From Planctomycetaceae bacterium (GTDB lineage: Bacteria > Planctomycetota > Planctomycetia > Pirellulales > Pirellulaceae): a DNA stretch of 64,000 nucleotides. The DNA is taken from positions 1 to 64,000 of the forward strand of contig WFWZ01000129.1 in the NCBI GenBank assembly GCA_015490875.1, read 5' to 3'. Position 1 is the stretch's first letter. Each line of letters starts with the position of its first letter. Position numbers and translations under genes: made by a program. The notes below the pieces were generated by a model. That model was not told the origin of the DNA. It did no database searches and saw only the letters and a list, made by a program, of their open reading frames with translations. Of this stretch, positions 27,219 to 35,788 are shown piece after piece.

Positions 27219-28289
27219 GTGCCCAAGCGGTTTCGGATCTGGGTCAAAAAGCAGGGCTCCCGCAGCACAAGCGCTCGTCGAGTCGGCGAGTGGGGCGAGC
27301 TGGCTTTCTTCGCCATCTGGTTCCTGTTGGGGCTCGCGTCGCTCGTTTACCTCCTCGCGGCTCCACTCCTATTCGAAGAGACGGTCCCGTGGGAACTGGG
27401 GGGGGGTCGGTGGCTCGTCCTGCTGGTCGTCAGCTCCTTTATTCTGCTGGGAGGTCGCGGACTGGTCGTAACGTTGCTGCAGATCCGCGCCAGTCGGGAA
27501 CGCCGATCGGCGCTAGCCCACAACGCTGCGAGGCTAGCCAGTCTTCCCGAATCCGATGGGGATGGGCCGCTGATGCCAACCATTCCCCGCGGCGTCAACT
27601 TGACGAATAGTCCGGGGATTCGGTTGGCCTACCGCCTTCCGACTTCCCACCACGGCGCTTGGGAGATGCTCGTTGCGTGCTCGTTCTGCATCATTTGGAA
27701 CGCCTTGACCCTTTTCCTCGCACGCGAAGTTTGGAAAGGCTATGCTCAGGGACACGCGATGCCGCTGGCGGCCGTGGCCGTCGTCCCCTTCCTGGCCATC
27801 GGCGTGTGGTCGATTCGCTTCTTTGCCGTTCAGCTTTCCCGACAAGCCCGCATCGGACCGACACTCGTCGAGATTTCCCAACAGCCGCTGCGCACCGGGC
27901 AGGCGTTTGCCTGTTTCGTTTCACAAAGCGGCTCGGTAACACTCAAGCAATTCACCGTTCACCTCGTGTGCGAAGAAGAGACAACCTGCCACCAGGGGAC
28001 CGACATCCGATTCGACCGGCAGGTCGTCTATCACGAGGAGATCGCCCGCCGGGAGAACGTGGAGCTTCGCAGCGGCCAGCCGCTGGAAATCGAAATCGAT
28101 TCAGAAATCCCTCCTTCCTTCATGCACTCCTTCCAAGCTCCGCATAACGCCGTCGTGTGGAAGCTGGTGGTGCGCGGCGAGCCCCACCGGGGGCCGCTAC
28201 TTGAACGCCCCTTCCCCATCGTCGTCGTACCCGAAGACGCTCCCGAACTCGAGATGGCCGGCACGTCCCATGATCGATCCGCTGATTAG
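27219..28289 (+). CDS. Membrane protein with C-terminal arrestin-like beta domain, unknown function
   Basis: 356 residues from a GTG at 27219 with ACAAGGA upstream. Two N-terminal helices (ELAFFAIWFLLGLASLVYLLAAPLL and WLVLLVVSSFILLGG), a cytoplasmic-looking charged linker, and two more helices (about 150-200) precede a beta-rich domain of about 150 residues. Its pattern CEEETTCHQGTD, VYHEEIARRENVEL, IPPSFMHSF, NAVVWKLVVRGE and PFPIVVVPED resembles arrestin-like beta-sandwiches. The role is unknown. It overlaps the next gene by 20 bases, and the three genes form a compact operon. Confidence 0.75.
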   Translation: MPKRFRIWVKKQGSRSTSARRVGEWGELAFFAIWFLLGLASLVYLLAAPLLFEETVPWELGGGRWLVLLVVSSFILLGGRGLVVTLLQIRASRERRSALAHNAARLASLPESDGDGPLMPTIPRGVNLTNSPGIRLAYRLPTSHHGAWEMLVACSFCIIWNALTLFLAREVWKGYAQGHAMPLAAVAVVPFLAIGVWSIRFFAVQLSRQARIGPTLVEISQQPLRTGQAFACFVSQSGSVTLKQFTVHLVCEEETTCHQGTDIRFDRQVVYHEEIARRENVELRSGQPLEIEIDSEIPPSFMHSFQAPHNAVVWKLVVRGEPHRGPLLERPFPIVVVPEDAPELEMAGTSHDRSAD

Positions 28290-28704
28290 TATCCGACTCC
28301 CCGGCCGGCGCAGCTATGAGCCCGGACAGGAGATCACGTGGCATTACCAAATCGATGCGGTGCGCCCTGCCGACGTGGCCGCCATCGAAGCGTCGGTGCT
28401 GTGGTACACGATCGGCAAAGGCGAGAGTGACCTTTCGGTGCTCTTCTTTGAACGGCGTGTTCCCGGGCAAACGGAGGTAGGAGACCTCCGGGAGATGCGC
28501 AGCGTTCGCCTGACGCTCCCCCCGACGCCGCTCAGCTACGACGGGGTGCTCCTGAAGATCCGCTGGTGTGCTCGCGTGCGGCTCTTTCTGCGCAGCGGCC
28601 GAGAGTTCCTCGAGGAACAAGTCTTCCGACTTGGAAATGTGCGCCCCGCCCGAGCCGTCGTCGGCCCTGGACAGCAACTGATCACCGTCGCCGAAACGCC
28701 ATGA
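28270..28704 (+). CDS. Small arrestin-like beta-domain protein, unknown function
   Basis: 144 residues from ATG at 28270, inside the end of the preceding gene. It is soluble and beta-rich with LPGRRSYEPGQEITWHYQI, LREMRSVRLTLPPTPLSYDG and LLKIRWCARVRLF, reminiscent of a single arrestin-like lobe, the same family as the C-terminal part of the gene before it. There is no signal peptide. Its stop overlaps the ATPase start by 4 bases (ATGA at 28701-28704), so the two are translationally coupled. Function is not known; the fold assignment is by pattern only. Confidence 0.72.
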   Translation: MIDPLISIRLPGRRSYEPGQEITWHYQIDAVRPADVAAIEASVLWYTIGKGESDLSVLFFERRVPGQTEVGDLREMRSVRLTLPPTPLSYDGVLLKIRWCARVRLFLRSGREFLEEQVFRLGNVRPARAVVGPGQQLITVAETP

Positions 28705-29480
28705 CCGCCGACAACCCGTTTGCCGCTTGTCACGTCGATCCACGCGCGCAGCCAGTCCCACCGAAAGTCTCCGACGTCGATGCATGGCTGGAAAGACTTC
28801 GACGTGCTCGCCCCGGCGTCTTCTTCTTCATGGGACCTCACGGCTGTGGTAAGACCTGGCACCTGGCGTCGCTCCAACGAGCCATCCGAAGCCAGTTCCC
28901 TGAAACGCCTGTGAGGTGGCTGAACGCCGACCGGACACCTTTCGCCAAGGCATGCCATCTTCTTGTCACTTCTCCGTGCAAGACGTGGTGGTTCGTCGAC
29001 GGTCTCGATCGATGGTCCCACTGGCAGCGGCAGCTTTGGTGTCGGCTGGCCAAGCTCCGACAAGGACACGTCATCGGTACGACGCATGATCCAATCCGAG
29101 GAACCGTGTTGGCTCGCTTTTCCCCTTCACCCGAGCAGCTCTGTCAGATCGTCCTGAGACTCGTCGAACGGGCCGACAGCAGGACGTCGAGTGTTCGACA
29201 TTTCTCGAGAGAACTCGAAACGAGTCCTTGTTTCGCACCGGCAGCCCAGTCGTTTACGACGCCCGCCGACCAACCGATTTCTCCGCCGCGCGCGTTGATC
29301 TTGCGACTCTATCACATTCACGGCGGCAACTATCGCCAGGTCTTTGCCGACCTCTACGACTGGTGGGAAGCCATGCAAGGGCACCATCCTGACGCGCGAA
29401 CATTGCCCGCATCGTTGCTTCGAGCGATTCGGAAGACGCCCGCAGCGATGCCTTTGTGTTTCGCGCGCAGATTTACGTAG
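28701..29480 (+). CDS. P-loop ATPase-like protein, unknown function
   Basis: 259 residues. Walker A is GPHGCGKT (45-52), a Walker-B-like strand is WWFVDGLD (96-103), and a sensor-type strand GTTHDP follows (126-131), like AAA/STAND NTPases. The C-terminal 80 residues (ALILRLYHIHGGNYRQVFADLYDWWEAM) are helical and end in an Arg-rich tail. No partner domain is seen. The stop codon TAG at 29478-29480 lies inside a palindromic repeat that begins at 29477. It is the last gene of the three-gene operon with arrestin-like proteins, so it may remodel or energise a membrane assembly with them. Confidence 0.72.
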   Translation: MTADNPFAACHVDPRAQPVPPKVSDVDAWLERLRRARPGVFFFMGPHGCGKTWHLASLQRAIRSQFPETPVRWLNADRTPFAKACHLLVTSPCKTWWFVDGLDRWSHWQRQLWCRLAKLRQGHVIGTTHDPIRGTVLARFSPSPEQLCQIVLRLVERADSRTSSVRHFSRELETSPCFAPAAQSFTTPADQPISPPRALILRLYHIHGGNYRQVFADLYDWWEAMQGHHPDARTLPASLLRAIRKTPAAMPLCFARRFT

Positions 29481-29501
29481 GTCCGGCTTTCTAGCCTGAC
29501 G
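29477..29501 (+). repeat. Palindromic dispersed repeat, copy 1
   Basis: GTAGGTCCGGCTTTCTAGCC followed by TGACG. Related to copies at 29.6 and 59.2 kb, with the inner palindrome TCAGGCT-TTCT-AGCCTGA in the best copy. The TAG is the stop codon of the ATPase gene. Confidence 0.75.
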
Positions 29502-29566
29502 GAATTCGGGTGGAATAGATCGTTGGTTCCCATAGGACCAATACGACGTACAGGACTTGTAGGATT

Positions 29567-29585
29567 CTCGCCGCGAAGCGGCGAG
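29567..29585. repeat. GC-rich hairpin within the repeat region
   Basis: CTCGCCGC-GAA-GCGGCGAG, a perfect 8-bp stem with a 3-base loop, lies between copies 1 and 2. The region 29481-29682 holds no convincing gene and appears to be a composite of repeats (REP-like). Confidence 0.6.
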
Positions 29586-29618
29586 TAGGAAGCGCCCGCG
29601 ACGCCGTAAGGCTGCACC

Positions 29619-29643
29619 TGACAAGCCGGAAGGCCTGATCTAC
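29619..29643 (-). repeat. Palindromic dispersed repeat, copy 2 (inverted)
   Basis: On the minus strand it reads GTAGATCAGGCCTTCCGGCT followed by TGTCA, a diverged and inverted copy of the unit at 29477-29501. Together they bracket about 167 bases. Confidence 0.6.
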
Positions 29644-29682
29644 AGCATGGCGGGCTCCTTTGAGTGAGGAGATCAGCAGAGT

Positions 29683-30930
29683 TTAGACGTGACGGGCCAC
29701 GACGTCACGCGGGTCGAGAAGACGCGGGGGTTCCTCAAGTCCATCGGGGCGGAGCTTCGTCGGGGGAGGTTCCGGCGACGGCTGAGTGGCTCGCGGGGTC
29801 GCTGGTCGACGCGATTCACTCGGACGGGCTCTCGGGATCGGCTTCAAATGAGGCGGTGGTCCCGAGGAACGCAGAGCGGCACCACCCGTTTTGGAACGAT
29901 CGTTGGCCGGACCCTGGAGAGCGGGACCTTCCGAACTACCTCGAGATTCGTTTCCTGGCGTGGTTGCCGAATCCGAACTTCGTTGTTCCTGCGACGTGGC
30001 CCGGGGGCGTTCTGCCGGCCGGCGCACTCGCTGAGCCTCCTCCGGCGTTAAGCTCGGTGGGACATCGGCCGAAGTGCCACTCGGTGTCGCCGATGGAGGT
30101 GGGCCGATCGACGGTGCCGGTGAAGCCGCCGGTGGGACAGTCGTTGTCGGATAACTCGGTGTCGCCGGCATCGCAGGCACAGCCGGCGCCGAGGGTACGG
30201 TGCTCCCTCCGACGCTCGGCCATCCCCCTGTGCTCGAAACCGTCGTGCTGCTTGTCGCAGGCACAGCTGTCGTTGTGGTCGGCCACGTGATCGTCGGAAT
30301 CGAACCGGCCGGCGGCGGCCCGTAGATCACGCGCACCGGTCGCCACTGGGTTACCGGCACGCGGCGCACCTGCCAGGTATAAGACTGACACGGATGCGTC
30401 ACGACTCGCGTCGCACCAGTCACAGGGTCCACCGTCGTCACCGGTCGATAGACGGTGACAGGAACCTGCACCCAGCGCGTGCGATAGCGCGTTTGGACTC
30501 GGTATTGGACGGTATACCCTTGAGCTCCGGCTGCAGCGTATCCCTGAGCGGCATAGGCCTGGGTGACATTCGTGGGGCCGGTCGTGGGCGAGGCTATGAC
30601 GGGCGGAGTGGAAGTCACTGGAGGCGTGACCGGAGGAACCGTTGACGTCGTCGGAGGAACTGTAGTAGAAGTGACCGGAGGAACTGCGGCACCCGTTACG
30701 ATGGGCGGCGTGTACGTCGTGACCGGCCGAGCCACCGACGTCGCCGTGGCGGCCGGCGGCGTAACCGGAGTGGCCGGCAGCACCGCTCCCGGCGGCACGT
30801 AAACGTTAACCACCTGCGTGCGACCGCGCCACCAATCAAGTAACGATTGGGCGCGAGCCGGCACAGCTGGGCCGCCTGCCAGCACGAGTGCCATCAACCA
30901 GATCCCCGTGGACCTTCGCCGCGTCCGCAT
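29683..30930 (-). CDS. Secreted Pro/Thr-rich protein of unknown function
   Basis: 415 residues from ATG at 30930, chosen because it begins a clear signal peptide (MRTRRRSTGIWLMALVLAGG to ARAQ). The mature part has long Pro/Thr/Val/Ala tracts, one repeat block with a tyrosine-rich core (YTVQYRVQTRYRTRWVQ, PVTVYRPVTTV) and a Pro/Arg/Ser C-terminus. Such sequence suits a wall- or surface-associated linker protein; the YRTRW core resembles segments found in other planctomycete secreted proteins as far as I recall. No enzymatic motif is seen. It could also be annotated from 30957 or 31008. Confidence 0.62.
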   Translation of the reverse strand: MRTRRRSTGIWLMALVLAGGPAVPARAQSLLDWWRGRTQVVNVYVPPGAVLPATPVTPPAATATSVARPVTTYTPPIVTGAAVPPVTSTTVPPTTSTVPPVTPPVTSTPPVIASPTTGPTNVTQAYAAQGYAAAGAQGYTVQYRVQTRYRTRWVQVPVTVYRPVTTVDPVTGATRVVTHPCQSYTWQVRRVPVTQWRPVRVIYGPPPAGSIPTITWPTTTTAVPATSSTTVSSTGGWPSVGGSTVPSAPAVPAMPATPSYPTTTVPPAASPAPSIGPPPSATPSGTSADVPPSLTPEEAQRVRRPAERPRATSQEQRSSDSATTPGNESRGSSEGPALQGPANDRSKTGGAALRSSGPPPHLKPIPRARPSESRRPATPRATQPSPEPPPTKLRPDGLEEPPRLLDPRDVVARHV

Positions 30931-31153
30931 CGTCACCACCGTGCTAAGCGTCATCATCGGAACCGGCTCGCGCCGAACACTCGGCACGCCAACACCGGTC
31001 CTGGTCAATCCTACGCCCTGGCCGGCGGGGAGTTAAGGAAATCCGCTGATTTTCGAGCAACTCGAGCTAGCCGCGTTCCAACTGGAACAATCAGGCAAGC
31101 GTTGCAATCTGCACAAGCAGGAGAAACGGGCGCAAATGCGGAGACCGGGGTCT

Positions 31154-32398
31154 TTACGCGCGGCCTTTGAGCATGCCTTGCCAGTAGAGCCAGGGAAGCC
31201 CGTACTTCTTGAGCCAGTACATGGTGCGCCGTTCCTTGGCCTGGTTGAACGGGAAAGTCTCTTCCGGCTGCTTGTCGTAGTCGAATTCGGCAAGCACCAA
31301 CCTGCCATACCCCGTGACCAGCGGGCAAGAAGTATAGCCGCTGTACCGAGCCACCGGTTCGCGGCCCGCCATGATCGCTTGCAAGTTCTTGACGACCACC
31401 GGAGCCTGCTTGCGAATGGCGGCTCCCGTCTTCGACGTCGGAAGATTGGCACAATCCCCCAGGCCGAACACGTTGGAGAAACGAACGTGCTGCAATGTGA
31501 AACGGTCGACGTCGACCCATCCTTTCTCATCCGCCAGAGAACTTCGAGCGATAAACTCGGGAGGCCCTTGCGGCGGCGTGACGTGGATCATGTCGTATTG
31601 GAGCGCTAGTTCGTCACCCGATTCGAGGTTCTCGAAGATCGCCTCACGCGTGTCAGGGCTGACCGCGATGAGGTTGTAGCCAAACATCGTCTCGATCTCC
31701 TTGCGCTCGATGACCCGTTCGAGCACCTTCCGGTATTTCTCGACCGCGAAGATCGACGACTCGGCCGAAGCGAAGATGACGCGCGCCTTGTCTCGCACAC
31801 CCGACTTGCGAAAATAGTCTTCAGCGAGGTAGCAGATCTTCTGCGGGGCTCCGCCGCATTTGATCGGTGGCGGAGGCTGCGTGAAGATCGCGTTGCCCCC
31901 TTGGAACTCGCGAATGCACTGCCACGTATAAGGAGCCGTTTCAAAGGAGTAGTTGCTGCAAACACCATTCTTTCCGAGCGTCTCTTCCAATCCCTTGATG
32001 GCATCCCATTTCAGACGGATGCCGGCTGCCACGACAAGGTAGTCGTATTCGATGACTTGTCCGTCACGAGTCCGCAGCCGGTTGGCTTTCGGTTCCAGTT
32101 CGACGACTGCATCTTGGATCCAGGTCGAGCGTCGTGGAATCACCGACGCCTCGGAACGCCGCGTCTTCTCGGGCCGGAAATCGCCGCCGCCCACCAGTGT
32201 CCAAGCCGGCTGGTAGAAGTGGTCGGAGGCCGGATCGATGATCGCCACGTCGGGAGCGCGGCGTCGTGATCGGGTGAGTCGAGCTGCCACGGTAATGCCG
32301 GCCGTGCCGCCTCCCACGATGACAACCTGATGGTGGGTCGCCGACGGAGCGGCAGAAAGAGACTCCGAAGAAGATGGTTGGGTCGTTGGCGTTGCCAT
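31154..32398 (-). CDS. sqr: Sulfide:quinone oxidoreductase, mitochondrial-like (type II)
   Basis: 414 residues. The FAD-binding motif VVIVGGGTAGITVAARL is near the start. Cysteines sit in VCSNYS, PPIKCGGAPQKI and SGYTSCPLVTGYGRLVLAEFDY; the last two positions align with the pattern of the catalytic cysteine pair in eukaryotic SQOR. FSNVFGLGDCANLPTSK is the second FAD contact. It oxidises sulfide to polysulfide or sulfane sulfur and passes electrons to quinone at the membrane; the C-terminal amphipathic MYWLKKYGLPWLYWQGML probably anchors it. It is divergent from the Trp-rich unknown gene. Confidence 0.9.
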   Translation of the reverse strand: MATPTTQPSSSESLSAAPSATHHQVVIVGGGTAGITVAARLTRSRRRAPDVAIIDPASDHFYQPAWTLVGGGDFRPEKTRRSEASVIPRRSTWIQDAVVELEPKANRLRTRDGQVIEYDYLVVAAGIRLKWDAIKGLEETLGKNGVCSNYSFETAPYTWQCIREFQGGNAIFTQPPPPIKCGGAPQKICYLAEDYFRKSGVRDKARVIFASAESSIFAVEKYRKVLERVIERKEIETMFGYNLIAVSPDTREAIFENLESGDELALQYDMIHVTPPQGPPEFIARSSLADEKGWVDVDRFTLQHVRFSNVFGLGDCANLPTSKTGAAIRKQAPVVVKNLQAIMAGREPVARYSGYTSCPLVTGYGRLVLAEFDYDKQPEETFPFNQAKERRTMYWLKKYGLPWLYWQGMLKGRA

Positions 32399-32544
32399 GC
32401 GTCAAACACTCCTGCGCTTGCATGAAAAAATGAGATCTGGTGGAAAAGGCATCTCCTGGCCGGTTCCATCTTATCCGCAATCGCCTTCATCTCCAAGTTG
32501 CACCAGCCCTATCGCGGACTTCTGCTCCCCAAAAGAGGCTTTTC

Positions 32545-33942
32545 ATGGACGCACAGCTCTCTCACGGATTGGCATTCCTGAACAACCAGGGCATTCGCTG
32601 TGAGGAGTCCGATCGCCACTTCGCCGGTCGACTGGCCAACCAGATCGAGGCGGCCTTTCGCATCACCACCTGGCCAGGAACAACGTCGGTGCCCCAAGGA
32701 CGACTCTTGTGGTGGTCGGAGGACGTGGCGGCGCGCTGGACCGGTCACGGCTGGACCTATCTCACTCGTCCTCTCGACAGCCTTCCGCTCCTGACAGCCG
32801 TCAGCTCGCGCTTGTCGCAGCCTTGGACGAGTCACACGAGATGGATGACGCATCTGCGTCAGTCTGTCGCCCTCTCGGAATCCTCTTGCCGATGGTTGAT
32901 CGGTTCGGGAACGACCACCGCACCCTGGCTGGAACACCTCTGTCGTCGCTGGCAGCGTTCGACGTTGCACGTCGATACTCCGCCACACCGCATGACATTC
33001 TCGAACGCGTGGACTTGGTGGCTTCGCAAAGTCGAAGCCTCCAACCGTCCGACCCCGGTACTTATCGTGGCGCCTCCTACGGAAGCATCGTCCTGCGACA
33101 ACGCCGATCCGACACCTGCCTTGGCGCCAGCCGACCGGTGGCTCTTCGCGCTGAGTGACGGTCTGTTCTGCCTCTATCGCCGTCCCGGAGGAGCCATCGA
33201 GGAGCTGTGGCGCCGGCGGGAACGCGAAGGTCGAAGTGGCCGCTGGCAAATCGCTTTCGATGGACCAGAGCAACCGTGGCCGATGTGGGATGCCGGTGAG
33301 CCCATGGCCGCTCGAGCCCACATCGTGGGCCGTCTTCCCTGGCCAGCACTGTGTCACTGGACTCGGGCATGCGACACGGCGTGGCCGGATGAAGATAACC
33401 AACTCTGGCGAGACCGAGTCTTGCTTCTGTCGGATGCGGCCCGCCACGGGGCATGGGAAGCGCTGCTGAAGATTCTCCGAGACGGTCGTCTTCTGGGAAG
33501 TACACGCGGCGTGCGAGGATCAACGCCGATGGTCTCGTGGACCCAGCAGCCACTCGAGCGCTGGCCGGAACTGCGCGTCTTTCGGCCCGGACGGCGGAAG
33601 TGGGACTTCGAGCTTTACGGAGTCGCCGTCCGGCGAGATCACGTCCGGCGGCACGGAGGACGGCCGGTCTGGTACGGCGAAGAAGCCGACTTCCGGTCGG
33701 CGTCTCCGGAGGAGCGACCATACGGCCAACTCCGCCGCAGCCGCCAGGCGTCGATCGATTGGCGAGCCGAACGGGAGTGGCGATCCCCGGGTGATTTTCG
33801 TTTCGACGGGCTTCCCACTTCGGACATCGTAGTCTTTGTGCCCCACTACTGGCAGGCAGCCCGGTTGGCGGCGGAGTTTCCCTACCGAGTCTATCTGGTG
33901 CGGGAAGGCAATCGGAGCCGGGAGGGAAGGCGGTCCGAGTAG
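32545..33942 (+). CDS. Trp-rich protein of unknown function
   Basis: 465 residues from ATG at 32545, preceded by AAAGAGG; the longer reading upstream is not supported. Trp is strikingly frequent (about 30 residues) along with Arg. Segments such as LLWWSEDVAARWTGHGWTYL, WLFALSDGLFCLYRRPGG and WEALLKILRDGRLLG are not from a family I recognise. No signal peptide or membrane helix is evident. It ends 94 bases before the acyl-CoA mutase gene. The sequence alone gives no function. Confidence 0.7.
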   Translation: MDAQLSHGLAFLNNQGIRCEESDRHFAGRLANQIEAAFRITTWPGTTSVPQGRLLWWSEDVAARWTGHGWTYLTRPLDSLPLLTAVSSRLSQPWTSHTRWMTHLRQSVALSESSCRWLIGSGTTTAPWLEHLCRRWQRSTLHVDTPPHRMTFSNAWTWWLRKVEASNRPTPVLIVAPPTEASSCDNADPTPALAPADRWLFALSDGLFCLYRRPGGAIEELWRRREREGRSGRWQIAFDGPEQPWPMWDAGEPMAARAHIVGRLPWPALCHWTRACDTAWPDEDNQLWRDRVLLLSDAARHGAWEALLKILRDGRLLGSTRGVRGSTPMVSWTQQPLERWPELRVFRPGRRKWDFELYGVAVRRDHVRRHGGRPVWYGEEADFRSASPEERPYGQLRRSRQASIDWRAEREWRSPGDFRFDGLPTSDIVVFVPHYWQAARLAAEFPYRVYLVREGNRSREGRRSE

Positions 33943-34036
33943 TGCCGGATGGGGCCGATCGTATAGAATGGCCTGGGGCAGGACACCACGCGGAGACTGG
34001 CGCCGAGGATTCTTTTTGGTGAGGCGAGGCACGATC

Positions 34037-35680
34037 ATGGCGACTTCGATCAGCGAAGCGCGGGAGCGATGGGAACGGGAAGTAGCCGAGACGGGTGGGG
34101 AGGACCGTCAGTTCACGACGGTGAGTGGCCGGCCGATCCGACCGCTCTATCTGCCCGAAGACCTCCCGCCGGGCGACTATGACACCACGATCGGTTACCC
34201 CGGACAGGCTCCGTTTCGTCGGGGCATTCATGCCAGCATGTACCGAGGCCGGCTCTGGACCATGCGTCAGTTCGCCGGCTTCGGAACGGCTCGAGAAACG
34301 AACGAGCGGTTCAAGTACCTCGTGCAGTGCGGTCAAACCGGGCTCAGCACCGCGTTCGATCTGCCCACCTTGATGGGACTCGACAGCGACGACGACCGGT
34401 CGATCGGCGAAGTGGGCAAGTTGGGAGTCGCCATCGACACGATGGAAGACATGCTGGTGCTGTACGACGGGATCGACATCGGCCGGCTCTCGGTGTCGAT
34501 GACGATCAATGCCCCGGCGATCGTGTTGATGGCGTTTTATTTGGCGGCGGCGCAGGAGCGAGGCTTCGACTGGAAACAGCTTCGCGGGACCGCACAAAAT
34601 GACATCCTCAAAGAGTTTCACGCTCAAAACGAATACGTCTTTCCTCCGGCTCCGTCGGTCCGCCTGGTCGTCGATGTCATCGAGTTTTGTGCTCGCGAAG
34701 TACCCCAATGGTATCCCGTTTCGATCAGCGGCTACCACATCCGCGAAGCCGGATCGACTGCGGCACAGGAACTCGCCTTCACGCTTGCCGATGGGTTGCA
34801 CTACGTCGAGGCGACACTCGAGCGGGGACTGCCGATCGACACCTTCGCCCATCGGCTGAGCTTCTTCTTCAATGCTCACAATGATCTGTTCGAAGAAATC
34901 GCCAAGTACCGAGCGGCTCGCGTGCTCTGGTGCGAAGCGATGCGCGACCAGTATGGTGCTCAGAAAGAGGCCTCATGGAAATTGCGATTCCATGCCCAGA
35001 CGGCTGGCTGCACTTTGCAGGACAAGATTCCCGAGTTGAATCTGGTGCGCGTCGCCTATCAGGCGCTGGCGGCCGTCCTGGGAGGCTGCCAGTCGCTGCA
35101 TACCAACAGCATGGATGAGACGTTGGCGTTGCCCTCGGAACATGCGGCCATGCTGGCGATCCTGACGCAACGCGTTTTGGCTCACGAAACCGGCGTGATC
35201 AATTCGGCGGATCCTCTCGGAGGTTCCTACCTTGTCGAGTCGCTCACCGACACGCTGATCCAGGAGGCTCGAGATTACTTCGACCGCATCGAGCACCTAG
35301 GCGGGATGCTCGCTGCCATCGAAACCGGCTTTTTCCGCCGGGAGATTTCCGAAGCCGCGTTCGCGTATCAACGCGAGGTGGACGCGGGACGGAAGTTGAT
35401 CGTCGGGGTCAATGCGTTTCAGGCCCCCGAGGAGAAACCGATCGAGCTTCTGCAAGTCGACCCGGAAGTCGAACGACGGCAGATCGAGGCTTTGGCGCAG
35501 ATCAAAGCGAAACGTGACCAGGAGGCGGTCCGCCGGACACTGGACGAGGTGCGTCGAGCGGCCGAGAGTGGTGAGAACTTGATGCCGCCGCTTATCGACG
35601 CCGCTCGTGCTCGGGTGACCGTCGGCGAGTGCATGAACGCGATGGCAGACGTGTTTGGGCGGTACACGCCGGTCGTGTGA
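34037..35680 (+). CDS. B12-dependent acyl-CoA mutase large subunit (isobutyryl-CoA mutase-like)
   Basis: 547 residues from ATG at 34037. The catalytic TIM barrel is complete: RLWTMRQFAGFGTARETNERF, STAFDLPTLMGLDSDD, SMTINAPA, SISGYHIREAGSTAAQELAFTLADG, SLHTNSMDETLALPSE, DPLGGSYLVE. There is no C-terminal B12-binding domain, so a separate small subunit is needed, and none lies nearby. F79 and Q197 stand where methylmalonyl-CoA mutase has Tyr and Arg; Phe/Gln is the IcmA pattern (family knowledge), so the likely substrate is isobutyryl/butyryl-CoA. A generic methylmalonyl-CoA mutase annotation would be misleading. Confidence 0.88.
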   Translation: MATSISEARERWEREVAETGGEDRQFTTVSGRPIRPLYLPEDLPPGDYDTTIGYPGQAPFRRGIHASMYRGRLWTMRQFAGFGTARETNERFKYLVQCGQTGLSTAFDLPTLMGLDSDDDRSIGEVGKLGVAIDTMEDMLVLYDGIDIGRLSVSMTINAPAIVLMAFYLAAAQERGFDWKQLRGTAQNDILKEFHAQNEYVFPPAPSVRLVVDVIEFCAREVPQWYPVSISGYHIREAGSTAAQELAFTLADGLHYVEATLERGLPIDTFAHRLSFFFNAHNDLFEEIAKYRAARVLWCEAMRDQYGAQKEASWKLRFHAQTAGCTLQDKIPELNLVRVAYQALAAVLGGCQSLHTNSMDETLALPSEHAAMLAILTQRVLAHETGVINSADPLGGSYLVESLTDTLIQEARDYFDRIEHLGGMLAAIETGFFRREISEAAFAYQREVDAGRKLIVGVNAFQAPEEKPIELLQVDPEVERRQIEALAQIKAKRDQEAVRRTLDEVRRAAESGENLMPPLIDAARARVTVGECMNAMADVFGRYTPVV

Positions 35681-35788
35681 ACAGCCGAATAATTCGCAGG
35701 CGTTCGGTTCTTTCGGGTGACTCCCCGAGCCGCTAAACTCAGGCAGGTGGACCCCACCGAATCTCTCTTTGGAAAAAGGAGTAAACTC

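Noticed and set aside
29477-29643. Insertion sequence or CRISPR at the repeat region
   Set aside because: No transposase gene, no spacers and only two diverged copies, so a REP-like element fits better.
33077-34879. 600-residue minus-strand reading frame
   Set aside because: It is antisense to the Trp-rich gene and the acyl-CoA mutase, has Arg-rich composition and no motif.
34037-35680. Plain methylmalonyl-CoA mutase assignment
   Set aside because: The substrate-selecting Tyr/Arg pair is Phe/Gln; a full B12-domain enzyme is also excluded by length.
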